Part shown: one piece after another, positions 8,259 to 16,685 of the stretch | Layout: every line of letters starts with the position of its first letter | How positions within the stretch are numbered: the first letter of the stretch is position 1 | Source of the DNA: an uncultured Selenomonadales bacterium | GTDB lineage: Bacteria > Bacillota > Negativicutes > Acidaminococcales > Acidaminococcaceae | Assembly: GCA_900314855.1 (NCBI GenBank) | Contig: OMWZ01000004.1 | Span: 54,030-118,029, forward strand | DNA: 64,000 bases | Reading direction: 5' to 3' | The notes under the pieces: generated by a model | The model's database searches: none | What the model saw: only the letters and a program-made list of their open reading frames with translations | What the model was told of the DNA's origin: nothing | Program-made: the position numbers and the translations under genes

Positions 8259-10073
8259 TTGGATTTTTCTGTGTGGTCATTTCAGGAAATCAAGTCTTCG
8301 TTGGCGCGATTTTTACGATATACCGGTATTTTGTATGGTCTGAGTCTGTTGCTGCAGCTGCCGCTGCACAACGTGATCTGGCCGGTTAGGACCTGTTGGC
8401 AGGCCGTTTGTGGAAGCGTATTCCTGTGTCTGGCGACCAGGTTATGGCAATCCCGCCGGTGGTATGTCGCCTTGGTCCTGGTCACTCTTCTGTCTGTCGC
8501 CGCGGGATATATTCCCTGGTGGGACCGTCATGTCGTCAGCGGCTCTGCCGTGGTCAGCGCGTTGGTGACGGGCCTGTCGTATTTTTGCGCCTACAGCATC
8601 CTGCGCGCCGTACTGCACCGACGGGTGCGGACCCCGTGGGGCCGCCGGGCCGGGGAAGTGGCCCTGTTCTTGGGCTACACCATCCTAGGTCTGCTGCCTC
8701 CTTTGGTTGTGCTGGGCTACTATGGTCTCAGCGGCCATTTTTTTTCAGTGGAAATCGTCCTGGCCATTTTCCAGACAACCCCTCGGGAAGCCTGGGAATA
8801 TGCGCGGACCACAGGTCTCTTTGGCTGGGTGTTGCTGGCCTGTATTGCCGTCTCCGTGCCGACAGGACTGTATTTTCTGATGGGACGGGAAAAGTTCGTC
8901 CCCTGGCGGGGAAAATCCCTTGCGGTCTTCCTGGTTGCCTTTGTGGCCGCCGTCCTGTGCCTGCAAAACGCGACAAAGCCTTTGTATGCCCGCGTGCTGT
9001 ATCGTGAAAGCAAGACGGCGCTGGGAGAGTACGCGAAATATCAGCAGGGCCTGCAGGACCGGCAGGCGAAGCTGCGGAGCCTGCACGGCCTTTCGACAAA
9101 CGCCGAGCCGGGACTCTATGTCCTGGTGATCGGGGAGTCGACGTCCCGGAATCATATGCATGCGTACGGGTATCATCGGGAGACGACTCCCTGGCTGGAC
9201 CGCGCGACAAAACAGGACGGAACGCTGCTTTTTACGAAAGCCTATTCCAATCATACGCATACGGTGCCGGTCCTGACCTATGCCCTGAGCCAGAAAAACC
9301 AGTATGACCGGCGGAGCCTGCCCGATGCCTATTCGATTATGGAAGTGGCGAAAACAGCGGGCTTCCGGACTCTTTGGGTGAGCAGCCAGAATACTCTGGG
9401 GCCTTTTGATACCCCCGTCGCGACCATCGCCTCCACGGCGGACAAGACCGTCTGGATCAACGGCGCCGCCACGATTTCCCGCTATGATCAGGCGTTGCTG
9501 CCGGCTTTACGGCAGCTTCCCCTGGACGCTCCGGGCCATACGCTGCTCGTTGTCCATCTCATGGGAGCCCATGGGGATTATACGGAGCGGTATCCTCGGG
9601 AGGAAGAAGTCTTCCACGGCGGTCCGTCGCGAAATGTCGACCAGTACGACAATGCCGTCCGCTACAACGACAGAATATTGGGGGAAATTTACGGGATGGT
9701 GGCCCGCCAGCCCGGCTTTCAGGCCCTGGTATATTTGTCGGACCATGGGGAGGATCCAGACCGGGGAGTATCGCACGAATATACGAAGTTTACCTGGCCC
9801 ATGACCCATATTCCCTTCGTGATGCTCGCTTCGCCGTCCTTCCGGCGAACCGACGCGTACAGGACACTGCGGAATCACCGCGACGCCCCGTGGACCAACG
9901 ACCTGTTGTATGATTTGCTCCTGACGGTTCTGGACATCCGCGGCATAATCGACAGGGACTCGCGCTTCGACCTGGCCAGCCCTGCTTACGATTGTCCTGC
10001 CGAAAGGCTCCGCACAGGGCACGGGCAGAAATGCCTCCTCGACGATCCGGCCCTGCAGGCCGCCGGCAAGTAA
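8259..10073 (+). CDS. Phosphoethanolamine transferase (EptA/CptA-like)
   Basis: Predicted inner-membrane enzyme of 604 aa that transfers phosphoethanolamine to lipid A or LPS core on the periplasmic side. About five hydrophobic segments occupy the first 240 residues. The sulfatase-fold domain starts at VLVIGESTSRNHMHAYGY, where Thr295 is the expected nucleophile, and the zinc site appears again as YLSDHGEDPD. The start is a TTG at 8259 with GGAAGGGG/AAAGG just upstream; the next in-frame candidate is a GTG at 8271. In known pathogens this family gives polymyxin resistance; here only the family is supported. A hairpin at 10145-10176 follows. Confidence 0.85.
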   Translation: MDFSVWSFQEIKSSLARFLRYTGILYGLSLLLQLPLHNVIWPVRTCWQAVCGSVFLCLATRLWQSRRWYVALVLVTLLSVAAGYIPWWDRHVVSGSAVVSALVTGLSYFCAYSILRAVLHRRVRTPWGRRAGEVALFLGYTILGLLPPLVVLGYYGLSGHFFSVEIVLAIFQTTPREAWEYARTTGLFGWVLLACIAVSVPTGLYFLMGREKFVPWRGKSLAVFLVAFVAAVLCLQNATKPLYARVLYRESKTALGEYAKYQQGLQDRQAKLRSLHGLSTNAEPGLYVLVIGESTSRNHMHAYGYHRETTPWLDRATKQDGTLLFTKAYSNHTHTVPVLTYALSQKNQYDRRSLPDAYSIMEVAKTAGFRTLWVSSQNTLGPFDTPVATIASTADKTVWINGAATISRYDQALLPALRQLPLDAPGHTLLVVHLMGAHGDYTERYPREEEVFHGGPSRNVDQYDNAVRYNDRILGEIYGMVARQPGFQALVYLSDHGEDPDRGVSHEYTKFTWPMTHIPFVMLASPSFRRTDAYRTLRNHRDAPWTNDLLYDLLLTVLDIRGIIDRDSRFDLASPAYDCPAERLRTGHGQKCLLDDPALQAAGK

Positions 10074-10144
10074 GGCCGCCGGCGGGAGGGTACGCTCTCG
10101 GCAGACCGGTTGGGAATCCGCCCTTTTCCCGGGAAATAAGTTTC

Positions 10145-10176
10145 GGGGAAAGGGCTTTTTCGCGCCCTTTTTCCCC
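10145..10176 (+). terminator. Probable terminator after the EptA-like gene
   Basis: GGGGAAAGGGC pairs with GCCCTTTTTCCCC across a short loop, with two unpaired bases in the 3' arm. The T-run is inside the 3' arm, so this is weaker than the other terminators in the window. It abuts the ppdK -35 element. Confidence 0.45.
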
Positions 10177-10205
10177 TTGCGACAGGTCCCTAAAACAGGT
10201 ACAAT
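10177..10205 (+). promoter_or_regulatory. Predicted ppdK promoter
   Basis: TTGCGA (10177-10182), 17-bp spacer, TACAAT (10200-10205), about 93 bp upstream of the ppdK ATG. This leaves an untranslated leader of roughly 85 nt in which I see no clear riboswitch. Confidence 0.65.
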
Positions 10206-10297
10206 AAGGGTGTCAGGGAATAGTGTAGTAATTCTGAAAAGTGACACATTTCCCCCTAGCTCGGACTGCGGAATTTGGGAAGAAAGAGGCGAATAGA

Positions 10298-12937
10298 ATG
10301 GCACAAGCGAAAAAATGGGTCTACGGTTTCTTTGAAGGCAACGCGCAAATGCGCGAACTGCTGGGCGGCAAAGGCGCGAACCTGGCGGAGATGACGAACC
10401 TGGGACTGCCCATTCCCCAGGGCTTTACGATTACGACGGAAGCCTGTACGGACTACTATCGCGCGGGGCAGCGGATTTCCAATGAAATCCAGCGCCAGAT
10501 TTTCCAGGCCATGCGGTGGCTGGAAAAGGAGAACGGCCGCATGTTCGGCGACACGAACGATCCGCTCCTGGTATCTGTCCGCAGCGGCGCCCGTGTGTCC
10601 ATGCCGGGCATGATGGACACCATCCTCAACCTGGGGTTGAACGATGTATCTGTCGAGGGGCTGGCCAAGAAAACGAAGAATCCGCGCTTTGCCTACGATT
10701 CGTACCGCCGGTTCATCCAGATGTTCTCCGACGTCGTCATGGAAATCCCCAAGTCGGGCTTTGAAAAGATTATCGACGAAATCAAGGAGGCGAGGGGCGT
10801 CCACTACGACATTGACCTGGATGTGGACGACATGAAGGAACTGGTCCAGCGCTTCAAGGCTATGTATAGGGATGCGAAGGGCGAGGACTTTCCGCAGGAA
10901 CCGGCGACGCAGCTGCTGGAGTCGGTCAAGGCCGTCTTCCGTTCCTGGGATAACCCCCGCGCCAATGTCTACCGGCGCATGAACGACATTCCCGGCGACT
11001 GGGGCACGGCGGTCAACGTCCAGACCATGGTCTTCGGCAATATGGGCAATACGTCCGGGACGGGCGTGGCGTTTACGCGCAATCCCGCCACGGGCGCCAA
11101 GGGCATTTACGGCGAATACCTGATCGATGCCCAAGGCGAAGACGTCGTCGCCGGCGTTCGCACGCCGCAGCCCATTTCCAAATTGGAAGAAGACCTGCCG
11201 AACTGCTATCGCGAATTTATCCGCCTGGCCAATAAGCTGGAAGCCCATTACCGCGACATGCAGGATATGGAATTCACCATCCAGGAAGGGAAGCTCTATT
11301 TCCTGCAGACCCGCAATGGCAAACGGACGGCCGAAGCGGCCATCAATATCGCCTGCGACCTTGTGGACGAAGGCATGATTACGCCGGAAGAGGCGCTGCT
11401 CCGCATTGAGGCGAAATCCCTGGACCAGCTGCTCCATCCGACTTTCGACAAAGATGCCCTTGCCAAGGGCGAGGTCATCGGCCACGGCCTGCCGGCTTCG
11501 CCCGGCTCGGCGGCAGGCAAGGTCTATTTCACGGCGGACGCGGCCAAGAAAGCCGCTGCCGGCGGCGAACGGGTCATCCTGGTCCGCCTGGAAACGTCGC
11601 CCGAAGATATCGAAGGCATGCATGCCTCCCGGGGAATCCTGACGGCCCGCGGCGGCATGACCTCCCACGCGGCTGTGGTCGCCCGCGGCATGGGGACGTG
11701 CTGCGTCTCGGGCTGTAATGAGCTGAAGGTGGACGAGGAAAACAAGGTCTTCACCTTGGGGGACCACGTGTACCACGAAGGGGACTATCTCTCCCTGGAC
11801 GGCTCGACGGGCAATATTTACGACGGCGACATCCCGACGGTGGAAGCGTCCATCAGCGGCAATTTCGGCTGTATCATGCGCTGGGCCGACCAGTATCGCA
11901 AATTGCAGGTGCGGACCAACGCCGATACGCCGGCGGACGCGGAAAACGCCGTCCGACTGGGGGCCGAAGGCATCGGCCTGTGCCGCACGGAGCATATGTT
12001 CTTCGACGCGGACCGCATCCCGAAATTCCGCCGCATGATCCTGTCGGATACGGTAGAGCAGCGCGAGGCGGCCCTGCGGGAACTGATCCCGTACCAGCGC
12101 CAGGACTTTATCGACATGTACAAGGCCCTGCGGGGCCGTCCCATGACGGTGCGGTTCCTCGACCCGCCGCTGCACGAATTCCTGCCCAAGACGGAAGCGG
12201 AAATCCGCGCCCTCGCCAAGGACATGGGCTTTACGTATGAACACGTCATGGCCCGCATAGCGGAACTGCACGAATTCAATCCCATGATGGGCCTGCGCGG
12301 CTGCCGTCTGGGCGTCATCTATCCGGAAATCACGCGCATGCAGACCCGTGCCGTCATCGAAGCGGCCATTGCCGTCAAACTGGAATGCAACTATGACATT
12401 GTGCCGGAAATCATGGTTCCCCTGATCGGCGACCGCAAGGAACTGCTCTTCGTGAAACACATCATTGTCGAAACGGCGGAAAAGGTCATGCGCGAACAGG
12501 CCTATTTCCTGAACTACAAGGTCGGCACCATGATCGAGATCCCGCGGGCCGCCCTGACGGCCGACGAGATTGCCAAGGAAGCGGATTTCTTCTCCTTCGG
12601 CACGAACGACCTGACGCAGATGACCTTCGGGTTCTCCCGCGACGACGCTGGCAAGTTCCTCGACGCGTACTACGCCGACAAGATTTATGAGTTCGACCCC
12701 TTCAGCCGCCTGGATCAGGACGGTGTGGGCCAGCTCATGAAGATGGCCGTGGAACGGGGCCGCAAAGAGAACCCCATGCTGCACTGCGGCATTTGCGGCG
12801 AACACGGCGGCGACCCCTCGTCCGTGGCTTTCTGCCAGGAACTGGGCCTGGACTATGTGTCCTGCTCGCCTTTCCGCGTGCCGATCGCCCGCCTGGCGGC
12901 GGCCCAGGCTGCTATCAACCTGAAGCGGAAGGGGTGA
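10298..12937 (+). CDS. ppdK: Pyruvate, phosphate dikinase
   Basis: Interconverts pyruvate, ATP and phosphate with PEP, AMP and pyrophosphate; in anaerobes it works either in PPi-linked glycolysis or in PEP synthesis. At 879 aa it has the usual length. The N-terminal ATP-grasp part begins GGKGANLAEM. The swivelling phosphohistidine domain shows GGMTSHAAVVARGMG with the catalytic His. The C-terminal PEP/pyruvate barrel ends with CGICGEHGGDP, holding the catalytic Cys. The ATG at 10298 precedes MAQAKKWVYGF, the standard beginning; a longer in-frame extension upstream has no ribosome-binding site. No PPDK regulatory protein is adjacent. The transcript ends at a strong bidirectional hairpin. Confidence 0.97.
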   Translation: MAQAKKWVYGFFEGNAQMRELLGGKGANLAEMTNLGLPIPQGFTITTEACTDYYRAGQRISNEIQRQIFQAMRWLEKENGRMFGDTNDPLLVSVRSGARVSMPGMMDTILNLGLNDVSVEGLAKKTKNPRFAYDSYRRFIQMFSDVVMEIPKSGFEKIIDEIKEARGVHYDIDLDVDDMKELVQRFKAMYRDAKGEDFPQEPATQLLESVKAVFRSWDNPRANVYRRMNDIPGDWGTAVNVQTMVFGNMGNTSGTGVAFTRNPATGAKGIYGEYLIDAQGEDVVAGVRTPQPISKLEEDLPNCYREFIRLANKLEAHYRDMQDMEFTIQEGKLYFLQTRNGKRTAEAAINIACDLVDEGMITPEEALLRIEAKSLDQLLHPTFDKDALAKGEVIGHGLPASPGSAAGKVYFTADAAKKAAAGGERVILVRLETSPEDIEGMHASRGILTARGGMTSHAAVVARGMGTCCVSGCNELKVDEENKVFTLGDHVYHEGDYLSLDGSTGNIYDGDIPTVEASISGNFGCIMRWADQYRKLQVRTNADTPADAENAVRLGAEGIGLCRTEHMFFDADRIPKFRRMILSDTVEQREAALRELIPYQRQDFIDMYKALRGRPMTVRFLDPPLHEFLPKTEAEIRALAKDMGFTYEHVMARIAELHEFNPMMGLRGCRLGVIYPEITRMQTRAVIEAAIAVKLECNYDIVPEIMVPLIGDRKELLFVKHIIVETAEKVMREQAYFLNYKVGTMIEIPRAALTADEIAKEADFFSFGTNDLTQMTFGFSRDDAGKFLDAYYADKIYEFDPFSRLDQDGVGQLMKMAVERGRKENPMLHCGICGEHGGDPSSVAFCQELGLDYVSCSPFRVPIARLAAAQAAINLKRKG

Positions 12938-13008
12938 GCATAAGGGAAAGGGAAAGCGGGAAGGGATGGCCTCCCTTTTCCCGCGGCTTTCCGGCTCCAC
13001 GCTATGCG

Positions 13009-13055
13009 AAACGGCCGGGACAAGGAGCATTCCGCTCTTTGTCCCGGCCGTTTTT
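13009..13055. terminator. Bidirectional terminator between ppdK and the PagL-like gene
   Basis: A long stem (13009-13028 with 13034-13053, one mismatch) followed by T-rich sequence on the plus strand. It separates two convergent genes and is the strongest hairpin here; a weaker one (about 12957-12987) lies just upstream. Confidence 0.85.
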
Positions 13056-13066
13056 GTCGGGTTTCC

Positions 13067-13639
13067 TCAGAACCGGTGGTCCCAGCCGAGGCTCCAGGCC
13101 ACCGTGTTGTAGCCTGGGTTGTGCGTCCGCAATCCGTTCGAGCTGTGGCTCATAAAGACGCCGGCGCTGATCGAGTCGTGGTTGTTATAGGTATAGATGG
13201 CGCGGGGCCCTATATGCCATTTGAACCCGTAGGCCCGGCCGTTGGCGGGGAAGGCCTTGTCGTAGAGGAGCAGGGCTCCCCGTCCTTCGACGGCCCAGTG
13301 CAGCTTGCCCGTCCAAGGGCGTTCCCAGCGGGCCATGACAGCCGGGCCGATGCCGTTGGCGTTGCTTTTGCCGTAGCAGCCGTCTTCCATCGTATGGCCC
13401 CGAGAGGCCGACACGACCAGACCGCGGTGCCACGATAGGCTGCCGTGTTTCGCCGCTTCCTGGAAGATACTGACATTGACATCCCGGATGTGGCGATTCT
13501 CAAAATAGCGCGGAACGCCGTATTCTACCTGCACCTCCACATTGTCCGCCTTGGCGCAGGCCGGGACGGGCAGGGCGGCGGCCGTGCCCGTCAGGAGCAG
13601 GAGTGCCGCGGCGGCGCCGCGAAAAAACGGGATACGCAT
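13067..13639 (-). CDS. PagL-like lipid A deacylase / acyloxyacyl hydrolase
   Basis: Small outer-membrane beta-barrel enzyme of 190 aa, predicted to remove an acyl chain from lipid A. A signal peptide covers about the first 29 residues, ending near PACAKA. The C-terminal half has the PagL signature HSSNG, the H-x-S-N arrangement that carries the catalytic His and Ser, followed by a strand pattern ending in a terminal Phe as is normal for outer-membrane barrels. A GGAAAGGAGG ribosome-binding site lies 9 nt before the ATG. PagL homologues are well known in Proteobacteria; in a Negativicute it is consistent with an LPS-bearing envelope. Acyl-chain position specificity is inferred only from family. 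Confidence 0.75.
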   Translation of the reverse strand: MRIPFFRGAAAALLLLTGTAAALPVPACAKADNVEVQVEYGVPRYFENRHIRDVNVSIFQEAAKHGSLSWHRGLVVSASRGHTMEDGCYGKSNANGIGPAVMARWERPWTGKLHWAVEGRGALLLYDKAFPANGRAYGFKWHIGPRAIYTYNNHDSISAGVFMSHSSNGLRTHNPGYNTVAWSLGWDHRF

Positions 13640-13663
13640 GGGAAACAGCCTCCTTTCCGGTTG

Positions 13664-14650
13664 TTATTTCAAAATCTGGTACGGATCCTCCGTCCCCGTG
13701 TCTTTCGCGTGAACCGAGACAAAATTGTCGCTGATCATGCTGGCGACGGTCCGTTCCACATAAAAGGCCATGTGGGGGCTGACGATGACATTGGGGAAAC
13801 TGCGCAGCGTGTACAGCTCTTCGTTGTCCAGCGCCTCGCCGGCGCGGAATTCGTAGTACAGGCCGTATTCGTTCTCCAGCAGGTCCAGGCCGGCGGCGCT
13901 GACCTTTCGGGCCTTCAGGGCGTCGATCAGGGCGCGGGAGTCGATCAGGGAGCCGCGGGCCGTGTTGATCAAAATGACACCGTCCTTCATCTTGGCCAGC
14001 GAGGCGGCGTTCACCAGGTGGTGGGTGGCCGCGTTGGCCGGGAGGTGGAGGGACACGATGTCCGCTTCCTTCCACAGCGTGTCCAGGTCCACGTAGCGGG
14101 CGTACGGTTTGACGGCCTCGTTTTCGTACTGGTCGTACGCCACGATGCGGCAGCCGAAGCCCTGCAGGTGGCGGATCAGGACCTGCCCGATGTGCCCCGT
14201 GCCGACGACGCCGACCGTGCAGTCCTCCAGGTTGCGGCCCATCTTGTTCTTCAAGGTAAAGTCCTGCGCTTCGGCGCGCACCATGATCTGTTTCATCTGC
14301 CGCAGGCACATGAGCATGAGCATGATGGCGTAGTCGGCGACGCAATCCGTCGGATAGGGCGTGTTCGAGACGGTCATGCCCAGTTCCCGGGCCTTGACGA
14401 GGGGGACGTGGTCAAAGCCGATGGAACGCGTCAGGATTGACCGCACGCCGTACCCATGCCAGGTTTCCAGCATTTCATCCGTCATGCGGCACGGCGTCGC
14501 GCTGATGGCGTCGCAGCCCGCAGCCAGGTCCAGGTTGGATTCGTCGGGATAGGCCGCCGTCCACACATAGCCGATGCCGTATTCCTGGGAAAATTTTTGG
14601 ACAAAGGCCAGCTCGTCGAAATCTCGTAACGCGTAAAAAGCAATCTTCAT
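13664..14650 (-). CDS. D-isomer-specific 2-hydroxyacid dehydrogenase (D-LDH/2-hydroxyglutarate dehydrogenase-like)
   Basis: NAD-dependent enzyme of 328 aa that reduces a 2-oxoacid to the D-2-hydroxyacid. The Rossmann motif is VGVVGTGHIG, the substrate-binding Arg lies in NTARGSLID, and the catalytic His in SPHMAFYVE. The N-terminus (MKIAFYALRDFDE) and overall pattern fit D-lactate dehydrogenases and the (R)-2-hydroxyglutarate dehydrogenases of glutamate fermenters. The two cannot be separated by eye. The open frame runs 69 codons further upstream, but the ATG at 14648-14650 has a good AAGGAG ribosome-binding site. A TATAAT-like element for this strand lies at 14727-14732, so it is its own unit facing away from the exonuclease gene. 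Confidence 0.87.
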   Translation of the reverse strand: MKIAFYALRDFDELAFVQKFSQEYGIGYVWTAAYPDESNLDLAAGCDAISATPCRMTDEMLETWHGYGVRSILTRSIGFDHVPLVKARELGMTVSNTPYPTDCVADYAIMLMLMCLRQMKQIMVRAEAQDFTLKNKMGRNLEDCTVGVVGTGHIGQVLIRHLQGFGCRIVAYDQYENEAVKPYARYVDLDTLWKEADIVSLHLPANAATHHLVNAASLAKMKDGVILINTARGSLIDSRALIDALKARKVSAAGLDLLENEYGLYYEFRAGEALDNEELYTLRSFPNVIVSPHMAFYVERTVASMISDNFVSVHAKDTGTEDPYQILK

Positions 14651-14766
14651 GGTGTTCTCCTTCTCTTTCGCGGGGAGGAATCTCCCTGCGGGAACGCAAT
14701 GTTCCTTCTCTTTCTGAATTACAATAATTATAGCACGGACCCCGCCATTCCGACCGTTTCCTATGA

Positions 14767-14772
14767 TATAAT
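14767..14772 (+). promoter_or_regulatory. -10 element (TATAAT) of the exonuclease gene
   Basis: A perfect TATAAT on the plus strand. No convincing -35 is visible. Its position rules out the ATG at 14785 as the main start, because the leader would be only a few bases long. Confidence 0.5.
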
Positions 14773-14814
14773 GTCCCATAGAGTATGGGTTCCCGGAGGG
14801 AACGGAAGGACGGG

Positions 14815-15567
14815 GTGAACAATTTGGATGCCATGCAGCAACAATCGCAAGAGACAACGCCGCAGGCCGGCCGAAGCCGCGGCAACGGGCCGGGGCCGCG
14901 GGGCAAGGGCCTGCCGCGCGGCCTGACGCCGGCCCAGCTGCGGCTGGAACGGCGGAAGCAGCAGATCCGGGACTGGCGGCACAAGATCCAGCGCGAAGTG
15001 GACAAATGGGAAATCAAGACGCCGGTCCGCTGCGCCCTGGTGGCCTTTGACCTGGAAATGGCGGGTTATGCCGTCGACGACATCACGGAAATCTGCGCCG
15101 TTAAAGTCGATGCCGAGGGACACACCCTCGCCGAATACCAGCAGCTGATCAAACCGCGGACGCGCCTTAACAAGCGCGTCGTCGAAATGACGGGCATTAC
15201 GATGGAAATGCTGCGGGACAAGCCGCCCCTGGAGGATGTCCTGGACGACTTTTTCCGCTTTGTCGGCACGGAGGTCGTCCTGGGGCACGACATCGGCTAC
15301 AATGACATCATGAATCTCAACCTGGCCTGCCGCCGCCTGGGACGGAAACTTTTCCATCCCCGCTTCCTCGATACATCTCGCCTGGCCAAACGCTACCTGA
15401 CGCAGGAAGAGACAGGCGGCCGCTACGGCCTCGACTCCCTGCTGGGGCATTACGGCCTCCACGCCGACACGGAGCACCGGGCCATGGCGGACTGCTATTC
15501 GGCCCTGACCCTGTACGGGCGGATTATGGCCGACTACGAGCGCAAGCGCCGGCCGGCGGCAGACTGA
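14815..15567 (+). CDS. DEDDh 3'-5' exonuclease domain protein (DnaQ/PolC-epsilon-like)
   Basis: Predicted 3'-5' exonuclease. The three Exo motifs are clear: FDLEMAG (Asp and Glu), GHDIGYNDIMNLN, and HRAMADC (His and Asp), so it belongs to the DEDDh group used in proofreading and RNA or DNA trimming. An Arg/Gln-rich basic N-terminal region of about 65 residues precedes the domain. The start is uncertain: an ATG at 14785 sits too close to the predicted -10 element, so GTG 14815 (or TTG 14824) behind GGAAGGACGG is preferred. The 3' end overlaps the convergent TtcA-like gene by 34 bp. Its function may be as a stand-alone epsilon-like subunit; that is inference. Confidence 0.8.
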   Translation: MNNLDAMQQQSQETTPQAGRSRGNGPGPRGKGLPRGLTPAQLRLERRKQQIRDWRHKIQREVDKWEIKTPVRCALVAFDLEMAGYAVDDITEICAVKVDAEGHTLAEYQQLIKPRTRLNKRVVEMTGITMEMLRDKPPLEDVLDDFFRFVGTEVVLGHDIGYNDIMNLNLACRRLGRKLFHPRFLDTSRLAKRYLTQEETGGRYGLDSLLGHYGLHADTEHRAMADCYSALTLYGRIMADYERKRRPAAD

Positions 15568-16499
15568 AGGGAGCCGTCCGCCGCCTCGTCGCCAGGGGCC
15601 TGCCGACCCTGCTCCAGGAAGGAATGGACGACGCCGTCCTGCTTGTAGCCCAGCACCGTCGCCAGGTTGATGTTCCCCATGGCGTGGAACAGGTTGGCGC
15701 CGATCTGGGGGCTCACCGCCTCGAGGGCGTGGATGAGCTGCTTCATTTCCTGCCGCTTGGAGGCCTGGACGCCGTCGGCTGCCGGCAAGGCGCATTCTTC
15801 CGTGAACTTGCAGGCGCACTGGAGGAAGGTAAGGCCGTTTTCGTCGCGCCACCGCTTCACATCGTCTTCGCGGACGTAGTAGAGGGGACGCAGGAGCTCC
15901 ATGCCGGGACAGCTCGTGCTGGGGAGCTTCGGCAGCATGGCGCGGACCTCGCCGGCGTAGAAAATGCTCAGGAGGAACGTTTCGATGGCGTCATCGAAGT
16001 GATGTCCCAGGGCGATCTTGCGGCAGCCCAGGCTGCGGGCCTTGCGGTACAGGAAGCCCCGGCGCATGCGGGCGCACAAATAGCAGGGCGACTGTTCCAC
16101 GTGAAACACGGAGTCGAAAATATTCGTCTCGAAAAAGGTCAGGGGAATGCCCAAAAGGGCTGCGTTGTCCTCGATGGCCTTGCGGTTCGCCGGCGTATAG
16201 CCCGGATCCATGCACAGGTACAGGACCTCGAAGGGGAACTTGTTGCGCCGCTTCAGCTCCTGGAACAGCTTGGCCAGCAGCATGGAATCCTTGCCGCCGG
16301 AAATACACACGGCAATCTTGTCGCCGGGCTGGATCATGTCATAATCGCAGATGGCCTGGACGAACTTGTTGAAAATCTTATGCTTGTATTTGGTGCGCAG
16401 GGACGCCTCGATGTGTTTTCGCCGTTTGGCGTCGGCCCGCTCCCGGGCGTCCGGTCCGGGGCATTCCCGGGCCGGGTCTGTTTGGGTTACATCTTGCAT
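15534..16499 (-). CDS. TtcA-like PP-loop ATPase (tRNA 2-thiolation family)
   Basis: Adenylating enzyme of 321 aa from the TtcA/TtuA group, which thiolates tRNA bases. The PP-loop is CISGGKDSMLL. A CYLCARMRRG motif provides two Cys, and another Cys pair in LTFLQCACKF probably completes an iron-sulfur site, as in TtcA. In Enterobacteria the target is cytidine 32; the target here is not known. The protein has a C-terminal tail after GNINLATVLGYKQDG that is Gly/Ala/Arg-rich and overlaps the end of the exonuclease gene. The ATG at 16497-16499 has GAGG 5 nt upstream. A longer in-frame start at 16541 is less likely. Confidence 0.82.
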   Translation of the reverse strand: MQDVTQTDPARECPGPDARERADAKRRKHIEASLRTKYKHKIFNKFVQAICDYDMIQPGDKIAVCISGGKDSMLLAKLFQELKRRNKFPFEVLYLCMDPGYTPANRKAIEDNAALLGIPLTFFETNIFDSVFHVEQSPCYLCARMRRGFLYRKARSLGCRKIALGHHFDDAIETFLLSIFYAGEVRAMLPKLPSTSCPGMELLRPLYYVREDDVKRWRDENGLTFLQCACKFTEECALPAADGVQASKRQEMKQLIHALEAVSPQIGANLFHAMGNINLATVLGYKQDGVVHSFLEQGRQAPGDEAADGSLQSAAGRRLRS

Positions 16500-16609
16500 G
16501 GAAACCTCGTTCTGTTTCAAACTTAATAAAAAGGGGAACAATTTTCGTTCTTCCGGCAGGGGCTTTTCCTTTTTCAGGGAAAGGCTTTTCTTTTTTCGTC
16601 CCTTCCGCG

Positions 16610-16615
16610 TATAAT
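16610..16615 (+). promoter_or_regulatory. -10 element (TATAAT) upstream of the DAHP synthase gene
   Basis: Perfect TATAAT 71 bp before the ATG; the -35 region (about 16586-16592, TTTTCTT) is only weakly matched. No tryptophan or tyrosine leader is recognisable. Confidence 0.45.
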
Positions 16616-16685
16616 GGGGGCAAACCGCCCTGACCGCCGCGCGTGGCGCGGACAGGCCGCAGGGCGCGGGGAAAGGAAGTTGGAC

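Noticed and set aside
10256..13030. 924-codon open frame on the minus strand opposite ppdK
   Set aside because: It mirrors a complete and well-supported ppdK. High GC with G or C at third codon positions creates long antisense frames. Composition is His/Ala/Arg-rich with no domain.
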